Program-made: the position numbers and the translations under genes
Shown here: positions 6,550 to 11,235 of the stretch, in pieces
How positions within the stretch are numbered: position 1 is the first letter of the stretch
How the letters are laid out: every line of letters starts with the position of its first letter
Notes under the pieces: generated by a model
What the model saw: only the letters and a program-made list of their open reading frames with translations
What the model was told of the DNA's origin: nothing
Database searches by the model: none
DNA from: Nitrososphaerales archaeon TH5895
GTDB lineage: Archaea > Thermoproteota > Nitrososphaeria > Nitrososphaerales > Nitrososphaeraceae
NCBI GenBank assembly: GCA_014523695.1
Contig: JAATVS010000161.1
Span: 1-11,235 of the forward strand
Reading direction: 5' to 3'
DNA length: 11,235 bases

Positions 6550-6819
6550 CGGGTAGGTGAAGATGCTAGTTATGTATTACCGACAGAGGAGGACTTGCTC
6601 GCTGAGTATATCAAAGCAATCTCATTGCTTTCAATTGACTCAAAGCAAAGGCTCATCAAGGAGAATCACGACCTCAAGTCTGCGCAAGCAGAAAAGATTG
6701 CTACGCTAGAGGAAGAGATTGAAAGGAATCGTAAGAAGACAGAATACGTAGAGAGTATGATTGAAGCGCTTAAAGGTGCAGTATCCGCTAAATCCGAAGC
6801 AGCCAAGATACGTTTCTAG
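6550..6819 (+). pseudogene. Probable integrase C-terminal coiled-coil tail, 5'-truncated
   Basis: The frame opens after TGA 6547-6549 and has no ATG or GTG start; a TTG at 6595 is the first usable codon. The product reads PTEEDLLAEYIKAISLLSI, then a long charged helix with heptad-like spacing (KIATLEEEIERNRKKTEY). The pattern resembles the C-terminal tails of some archaeal integrases, which follow the catalytic domain with a short L..EY.KA.PLL segment and a coiled coil. It lies back to back with the bicupin leader (39 bp apart) in the same orientation as the other two integrase fragments. A small stand-alone coiled-coil protein from the TTG is the alternative. The assignment is from pattern only. 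Confidence 0.45.
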
Positions 6820-6906
6820 TAGAGAGTATATACTATTATGCTGTTTGCTGAGATAAGTATTAGGCTTTACCAAACGAGAATACCATAGATGGAAGGTATC
6901 TTCGCC

Positions 6907-7551
6907 TCAATCACTTATGTCGGCATAGGCTGGAGTCAGCAAGGAGAATGAAATAGGATTGTCTGTCAATGTTGCGGCTTGTGCAATTTGAACCGATCTT
7001 GGTGCGAAGACTACCTCTGCTGTGGCACCCACTGAAAGTTCTTGGGTAGGAGTTGTAGTGCCGGTAATAATAGCTCGATTTAATGTGGCAGCTGTATCGA
7101 CTTCAAATGCTGTGGCCAATGCCCCGACATTACCCCCTGAGATCTTAGTGTTTGAGATAGTACGTTCTCCATCAACAATGGCAATACCAAAGAAGCGGTT
7201 ATTTTTTAGTAGGTTTAGATCAACTTCGCAACATCCACTATTTCCGGATACAGCAATGCCCAAGTCATTACTTGATATCTGATTATTGGAGATCGTTGAA
7301 CCTGACGCTGGTTCAATGGCAAGTATTGCAGCCCCTTGAACTTGCGTTAGAAAGTCAGGGCCGCAATTAGGGTAATTACACAGATTGCCACTGATTTTGC
7401 TTTGTATTATATTTCCCTTTGCGCCGAAGGAGAATGCTACTCCCGCCTTGCCGTTTTCATTTTGAACGGTTTGAAGTTCATCCTCAATCATCCCAGCACG
7501 ACATTCTGTACATTTTCTAGTTAAAGAAGAAAACAAAGAGATTGAGTCCAT
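6907..7551 (-). pseudogene. Parallel beta-helix repeat protein, 5'-truncated
   Basis: From about 7510 down to the TGA at 6907 the minus strand encodes a right-handed parallel beta-helix: short repeated rungs such as GNIIQSKISGNLC, GSTISNNQISSNDLGIAV, VDLNLLKNNRFFGIAI and ERTISNTKISGGNVGAL, each with the N/S-x-I-S pattern of pectate-lyase-like surface proteins. Such proteins are normally exported, but no signal peptide is present. The formal first 13 or so residues (MDSISLFSSLTRK, from the ATG at 7551) are antisense to the integrase fragment at 7521-7780, so they are not native: the gene lost its 5' part at a junction near 7510-7520. The rest of the frame is clean. A product of up to 214 residues could still be made if transcribed, but in the cytoplasm. 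The role is unknown. Confidence 0.65.
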
Positions 7552-7780
7552 ATAGAGAACATGAAATCTGGGATATCGAGGAACTTAAGACAGTTATAAA
7601 ATACGAGCCCCACAAACGGAACAAAGCAATATTATCACTGCTTTGGGATCTGAATGGAAGAAATCATGAGATTACCTTATTACGAATAAAACATATTAGA
7701 TTAAAAGAACGATATGGGGAGGAGAAATTCCACATCAGGCGAAGATGTAATAAACATGAAAGATCCTAACATTATCACGA
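7521..7780 (+). pseudogene. Tyrosine recombinase/integrase, start of catalytic domain, decayed
   Basis: The frame from 7521 reads LKKKTKRLSPYREHEIW, then VIKYEPHKRNKAILSLLWD, then LNGRNHEITLLRIKHIRLKERYGE. This is the linker and first part of the catalytic domain of a thaumarchaeal-type integrase, including the first catalytic Arg in GRNHE. A one-base loss in the GGGGAGG run (about 7716-7722) breaks the frame; the next frame restores EIPHQAKM before new stops. A faint KILTLS at about 7758-7776 is the last likely homology. The rest of the catalytic set (Lys, HxxR, His/Trp, Tyr) is gone. Translation would start from TTG 7542 at best. The piece continues, in protein terms, almost exactly where the fragment at 3149-3525 ends. 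Confidence 0.75.
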
Positions 7781-7926
7781 ACCTTGGTCTAGTCTGATCT
7801 CTATTTTCTTTTTCATATGAACACTCACTTGGAGCCTTCAACACATAGTGATGAATATTTGCATTGGAACACGTTCTATACAATCATAAAGGGTGTTCAG
7901 CCGTATTGTCAGTTTAGAAGACAGAA

Positions 7927-8940
7927 TTGATAATCAAGAGTCCTATGCTTTTGCTTTCAATAGTGACGCTGTTATTTTTGATTGTGCCTCTGTTCAATAA
8001 CGGTTCAGTTTCACTTGAACCTGAACCAGTATACAGCCAAGGACAAAATATCAGCGACACTTCTTCTTCCTCTCCCTCGTCTTCTTTTCAATCCAAAGCA
8101 GCAATTTTGGATAATATACCATCTCACAACGTTACTGTAGGCGATATAGATATTGCCTACAAGCAGATAGGTAAGCCAGACGCTAAACCAATTATTCTGA
8201 TCACAGGGTCTAGTGCAACCATGGATATGTGGAACCCACTGTTGTTAGAGCAGCTAGCCTCAGCAAACTATAGAGTAATTATTTTTGAGAATAGAGGAGT
8301 TGGTGAATCAACTGTAGGGACGAAAGAGTTCTCAATCAGTCAGTTCGCAAATGATACATTGGGGTTGCTTGACGCTTTAGGAATAAGCAAAGCCGATGTC
8401 TTAGGCTGGTCTATGGGCGGAATGATTGCTCAGCAATTGGCGGTAACGAATCCAGGCAGGGTTGATAATCTTATTTTATACACCACAAGTTGTGGTAGCC
8501 CAAATGATAGACCAACACCCCCTGAAGTAATACAGATCGGCACCAATGCATCGATGTCTCAGGAAGAGCGAATACAGAATCTTGCACCTTTGTTCTTTGC
8601 GCCAGCTAGCTGGTTTAGAGCGCATCCAGATTACCTAAACTACTTTCCAATTCATGCATACATTCAATCTAAAGCGGCAGTATCTCAAGAAATACATCAA
8701 CAACAATTAGACGCAGCGGCGACCTGGACTGGCACCTGTAACGCTCTTTCGAGTATTACTCAGCCTACTTTGGTCATAGTTGGAACAGATGACGATCCTG
8801 CGCCAGACTCGTTAACCTTAGCAGAAGGAATTCCAGGATCATGGCTCATACGGATAAGGGATGCCGGACACGGTCTGATGTATCAGCATCCCGATGAATT
8901 TAATAGAGCGTTATTGACCTTCCTGGAAAATAATCGTTGA
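7927..8940 (+). CDS. Secreted alpha/beta-hydrolase
   Basis: A 337-residue alpha/beta-hydrolase with an export signal. Residues 7-24 are hydrophobic (MLLLSIVTLLFLIVPLF), followed by a Ser-rich linker (43-56) of the kind seen on archaeal exported proteins. The fold then runs from about residue 68: oxyanion-loop strand IILITGSSATMDMW (89-102), ENRGVGES (121-128), nucleophile elbow GWSMGG with Ser162, acid in GTDDDPAP (Asp288-290) and His315 in DAGHGL. All three catalytic residues are present, so it is probably an active esterase, lactonase or peptidase-like hydrolase outside the membrane; the substrate cannot be predicted. The start may be TTG 7927, which supplies Lys4 for the signal n-region, or ATG 7945; a stop precedes both in frame (7915). 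It stands alone, next to the integrase remnant, and converges with the TPR gene. Confidence 0.88.
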   Translation: MIIKSPMLLLSIVTLLFLIVPLFNNGSVSLEPEPVYSQGQNISDTSSSSPSSSFQSKAAILDNIPSHNVTVGDIDIAYKQIGKPDAKPIILITGSSATMDMWNPLLLEQLASANYRVIIFENRGVGESTVGTKEFSISQFANDTLGLLDALGISKADVLGWSMGGMIAQQLAVTNPGRVDNLILYTTSCGSPNDRPTPPEVIQIGTNASMSQEERIQNLAPLFFAPASWFRAHPDYLNYFPIHAYIQSKAAVSQEIHQQQLDAAATWTGTCNALSSITQPTLVIVGTDDDPAPDSLTLAEGIPGSWLIRIRDAGHGLMYQHPDEFNRALLTFLENNR

Positions 8941-9337
8941 GCAGTTTAGGAAGAACCTTGCCGATCCCAAAGCAGAATTAATGATTGAGCTAGCATAACT
9001 TAAGAGGCACCACTTTAAATACGATTTTCCACTTGTCCATAAAATGATACTTAAACGCACAGCAATCATGTTTGTGCATGTAATAATTGAGCGACATCGC
9101 TAGTGATAGAACATTGTTGCTATATAGAATCCATTATGCGGTAATGATTACCGCAGAAGTCAGTCCATCTTCTCAATTTGTTGAGTCGATCAGATCACCT
9201 CAGACCAAGAAAAAAATACCTTCAAAGAATGGGATACTTCTTTTATTACCTAAATATTCATTAAACGGATACGGAAGAATGTTTTGAAATATTGACTCAA
9301 AAGGCGGAGGGCTGACTTTAACTAGCTTGTCAACTCA
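8941..9337. other. Intergenic stretch between convergent genes, with a dyad and a mini-frame
   Basis: No convincing gene is seen. It contains a TATA-like CTATATAG (9119-9126) followed by a perfect dyad (9137-9155), and from an ATG at 9144 a 47-codon frame to 9287. The peptide has no recognisable domain. The rest is featureless A/T-rich DNA. Confidence 0.45.
9119..9155 (+). promoter_or_regulatory. TATA-like box plus perfect 19-bp dyad
   Basis: TGCGGTAA and TTACCGCA (9137-9144, 9148-9155) are perfect inverted arms around TGA. A TATA-like CTATATAG (9119-9126) lies just upstream, so the dyad would cover the predicted transcription start. The layout mirrors the operator at 4050-4066, but no recognised gene follows on this strand. 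Confidence 0.35.
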
Positions 9338-10204
9338 TTATGAGCCCGCAGAAGCAGTTTGATTTAAAGTAGCCAGAGTCTGTTGTTTACCTTTTATAGC
9401 ATCAATATTTTTTGGATCGATAGCTAAGGCTTTGTCATAGTAAATGATCGCCAGTTCATAATTTCCAATCTTATCAAGGAAATTAGCTTTGTTAGTTAAG
9501 TCAGGAATATATCTTGGATCTGTAGCCTTAGCCTTGTCATAATAGAAAACGGCTTGCGTATGATTTCCCAGTTTGTCAAGTGCAAATCCCTTCCCAATCA
9601 TAGCAAGAACGTGATTTGGATCTAGAGCTAATGCCTTGTCGAAATATGTTATCGCATCTGAATATTTTTCTAAAGCCTCAAGAGCGTTTCCTTTGTCATA
9701 TGAAGCAAAAACAACAGATGGATCTATAGCTAAGGCCCGATCGTAGTAAGTAATAGCCCCAGTATAATTTCCTAAATGATAAAAGACTACGCCTTTATTA
9801 TCTAGTATAGTAGCATTCTTCGGATCCACAGCTAGAGCTTTGTCATAACTGGCAATAGCCTGTATGTAATTTCCTAGTCCACCAAACGCATTACCTTTCT
9901 CATTTAGCGCAAGAACATTCTTTGGATCTATAGCCAGAACCTTGTCAAAGTAGACAATAGAATCATTATACTTACCTAAACTATTAAGCGCTACACCTTT
10001 ACTGTTTAGAATCGGTACTTCATCTAATGTTACATTAATATTAGTAGTATCATTAGTAGTATTTGCTGCTGTTAAAGATAACAGCGATGGTGAAGATGAT
10101 GACACTCCTGATGCCGGCAATATTATGGAAGAAAAACAGTAAAGGAACGACCCTCCTAATACAATAACAAATGATGACAATGATAGCGGTCTCAATTCAA
10201 TCAT
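9338..10204 (-). CDS. Exported protein with six tetratricopeptide repeats
   Basis: The 288-residue protein has an N-terminal hydrophobic signal or anchor (about 11-30, FVIVLGGSFLYCF), a Ser/Thr/Asn-rich linker (35-60) with several N-x-T/S sites, then six consecutive 34-residue TPRs at about 63-96, 97-130, 131-164, 165-198, 199-232 and 233-266, and a short C-terminal cap. The repeats keep the TPR pattern, for example KGNAFGGLGNYIQAIASYD and KALAIDPKN, with Lys/Gly, Leu-Gly-Asn/Lys-Tyr, Ala and Asp-Pro in register. TPR arrays bind partner peptides, so it is likely a scaffold on the outer face of the membrane; the partner is unknown. The ATG at 10204 has a TATA box (10221-10230) about 22 nt before it. 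Repeats 2-4 and 6 are very alike, which suggests recent internal duplication, a common feature of such proteins. Confidence 0.88.
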   Translation of the reverse strand: MIELRPLSLSSFVIVLGGSFLYCFSSIILPASGVSSSSPSLLSLTAANTTNDTTNINVTLDEVPILNSKGVALNSLGKYNDSIVYFDKVLAIDPKNVLALNEKGNAFGGLGNYIQAIASYDKALAVDPKNATILDNKGVVFYHLGNYTGAITYYDRALAIDPSVVFASYDKGNALEALEKYSDAITYFDKALALDPNHVLAMIGKGFALDKLGNHTQAVFYYDKAKATDPRYIPDLTNKANFLDKIGNYELAIIYYDKALAIDPKNIDAIKGKQQTLATLNQTASAGS

Positions 10205-10220
10205 TTTGAGAATAATGAGA

Positions 10221-10230
10221 GGTATTTATA
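10221..10230 (-). promoter_or_regulatory. TATA box of the TPR gene
   Basis: On the minus strand the site reads TATAAATACC, preceded by AAC. Its centre is about 22 nt before the ATG at 10204, so the mRNA has little or no leader. Confidence 0.5.
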
Positions 10231-10348
10231 GTTTCAGAAGGCTACCATTAATAACGCTGTAAATATGAGTTAGCAGCTTGCTTCGCTTGGGCCTGCATTG
10301 CTTGTTGGTCGCTCACTTTTATAAAGCATTGAATAACCTTAACAGGAA

Positions 10349-10440
10349 ATTATATAGTATTAAAAGCTATAGAATATCTCCTTAATTGGACGTGCTTTCG
10401 CATGGTAGATAGGTGAGGCTTCACGACCCCTATCTACCTA
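10349..10440 (+). ncRNA. Candidate structured small RNA with its own TATA box
   Basis: A TATA-like ATTATATA (10349-10356) would start transcription near 10378-10382. The predicted RNA then forms two adjacent hairpins: CGUGC-UUUC-GCAUG (10391-10404, one G-U pair) and a 10-bp perfect stem GGTAGATAGG/CCTATCTACC (10404-10413 with 10429-10438) around a 15-nt loop that can pair TGA with TCA inside. No open frame covers it. It may be a small RNA, a 3'-end processing element, or a remnant of a mobile-element end. Seen: the dyads; inferred: transcription. Confidence 0.35.
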
Positions 10441-10517
10441 TTGAGAATAAAGAAATTACGGATTCGTGTCTCACAAGCCCCTTATAAAACCATTATTAAG
10501 AAAGTTAACATACCACA

Positions 10518-10730
10518 CTAACGTGTATTAACCATGAGTTGGCTGGTGCTATTGCACTCGTTCTTCCCTATACAAGAGGCTAGATTCTCGAAGTTTGGAA
10601 ACCTGCCTTCGCCCCTAATTTCTGATGTGAAGTTAATCTCTGTCGATACACCTTCAATTGGATGAACCTTAGTTACTTTGACCCCTGTTACGCTTCCACT
10701 CTCTTCAAAGAGTTTCTCTCCCAAAACCAT
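10518..10730 (-). pseudogene. N-terminal fragment of a beta-rich protein of unknown function
   Basis: The frame starts at ATG 10730 and has a TATA-like TTAAATATGAG (about 10753-10764) about 27 nt upstream, so the start is probably the native leaderless one. The first 45 residues (MVLGEKLFEESGSVTGVKV, then HPIEGVSTEINFTSEIRG) have the alternating beta pattern of the first strands of a small barrel; I recall similar N-termini in thaumarchaeal proteins of about 140 residues but claim no family. After GRFPNFENLAS the sequence turns into a low-information tail (CIGKNECNSTSQ) and stops at 70 residues. It thus looks like the 5' half of a gene whose 3' part is missing. The missing half is not seen in the window. 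Confidence 0.45.
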
Positions 10731-10764
10731 ACCCAGAGACCCTTTGACAAGCTCATATTTAAGA

Positions 10765-11235
10765 GAAATGCAATCAACTTACTATATCGAAAAGAGAATA
10801 CTACCGGCATCAAGCAGCTGACACAAGCTTGTTTTACATCGATCTATGCAAATCTGGGCGCAGTAAATATCTCCTATTAATTTCCTTCATTATCCAATCA
10901 TCGTAATATTGCAATTGCAATAAGGATGTCCGCATCAGCACTTCTAACACCTGCAAAAGAGTTCACCCCGGCCAAAACATAATCAACCACAAACACATTT
11001 TCGCCAGAGTACAAAAGTCAACTAGTACTCAGGTTGGATTAAACTAGGACTGTACAAGATATTTGCCTGAAATTCTGAGGATTTTTTGTAAAAACAAAGG
11101 AACAAACTTCTGCAGAAATATAATAGTCCGTTGTATATACATCAACTCAGTAAAAATTATTCTTAACCGCATATATGCTCTTTGCATTAATAGCCCCCAA
11201 TCATCGCAGTACATTAATATGTTTATAGAAGACTC
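10765..11235. other. Right-end stretch without a supported gene
   Basis: No gene is convincing here. On the minus strand a 38-codon frame from TTG 11014 to TGA 10898 reads YSGENVFVVDYVLAGVNSF and onward; it is protein-like in composition but has no recognised family and could be the 3' end of a lost gene. A 16-bp perfect palindrome TATTGCAATTGCAATA (10907-10922) lies within it. GAGTAC and GTACTC (11007-11012, 11025-11030) form a short dyad. The last 150 bp are A/T-rich and plain. Confidence 0.4.

Noticed and set aside
3149..7780. Classical insertion sequence or transposon bounded by terminal inverted repeats
   Set aside because: I compared the inner edges near 3525 and 7510 and saw no inverted repeat beyond a 5-bp match, and no transposase is encoded inside.
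9338..10204. Repeated DNA in the TPR gene as a satellite or CRISPR-like array
   Set aside because: The 102-nt periodicity is that of 34-residue TPR units in one open frame; repeats are protein-level and diverged.
10250..10345. Short minus-strand Gln/Ala-rich frame (QQAMQAQAKQAANSYLQRY)
   Set aside because: Helix-like but only about 30 codons without a convincing start; it may be a gene remnant, but nothing identifies it.
10907..10922. 16-bp palindrome TATTGCAATTGCAATA as an operator
   Set aside because: A/T-rich self-complementary sequence of this size occurs by chance, and no promoter or gene start is next to it.

Overview
The window looks like an accessory, gene-decay region of a moderately AT-rich archaeal chromosome, most likely a soil ammonia-oxidising thaumarchaeon (Nitrososphaera/Nitrosocosmicus type). 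This is inferred from three things. Several genes have A/T-rich TATA-like boxes centred about 26 nt before the start codon, as expected for leaderless archaeal transcripts. The tyrosine-recombinase fragments carry sequence I associate with thaumarchaeal integrases (KKTKRLSPY, YEPHKRNKA, IKHIRLKERYGE). The secreted proteins have Ser/Thr/Asn-rich mature N-termini. No rRNA, tRNA or CRISPR was seen.

Left part (1-3016): a SnoaL/NTF2-like small protein (-), an unassigned 84-aa helical protein (+), a choloylglycine-hydrolase/penicillin-acylase family Ntn hydrolase (-) with its N-terminal Cys nucleophile and a well-placed promoter, and an unassigned all-helical 154-aa protein (+).

Middle part (3149-7780): debris of integrases enclosing a cargo block. 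The N-terminal (core-binding) part of a tyrosine recombinase lies at 3149-3525 and the start of the catalytic part at about 7521-7780. In protein terms the two pieces meet at the same Lys-rich linker, but they are about 4 kb apart. The block between them starts with a 5'-truncated secreted domain (+) and ends with a 5'-truncated beta-helix protein (-). Inside are an intact two-gene operon, a DUF1428-like protein plus a VOC/glyoxalase-fold protein, whose promoter holds a perfect 17-bp palindrome between TATA box and start. There is also a bicupin related to oxalate decarboxylases, whose Tat-type leader is broken by an in-frame TGA and by loss of one twin arginine, and a probable integrase C-terminal tail fragment.

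Right part (7927-11235): a secreted alpha/beta hydrolase (+), a convergent secreted six-TPR protein (-), a candidate structured small RNA, and a 3'-truncated gene fragment (-). Genes are mostly single units, and only the DUF1428-VOC pair is clearly an operon. The window reads as repeated integration, truncation and erosion, with a few small enzyme genes still intact.
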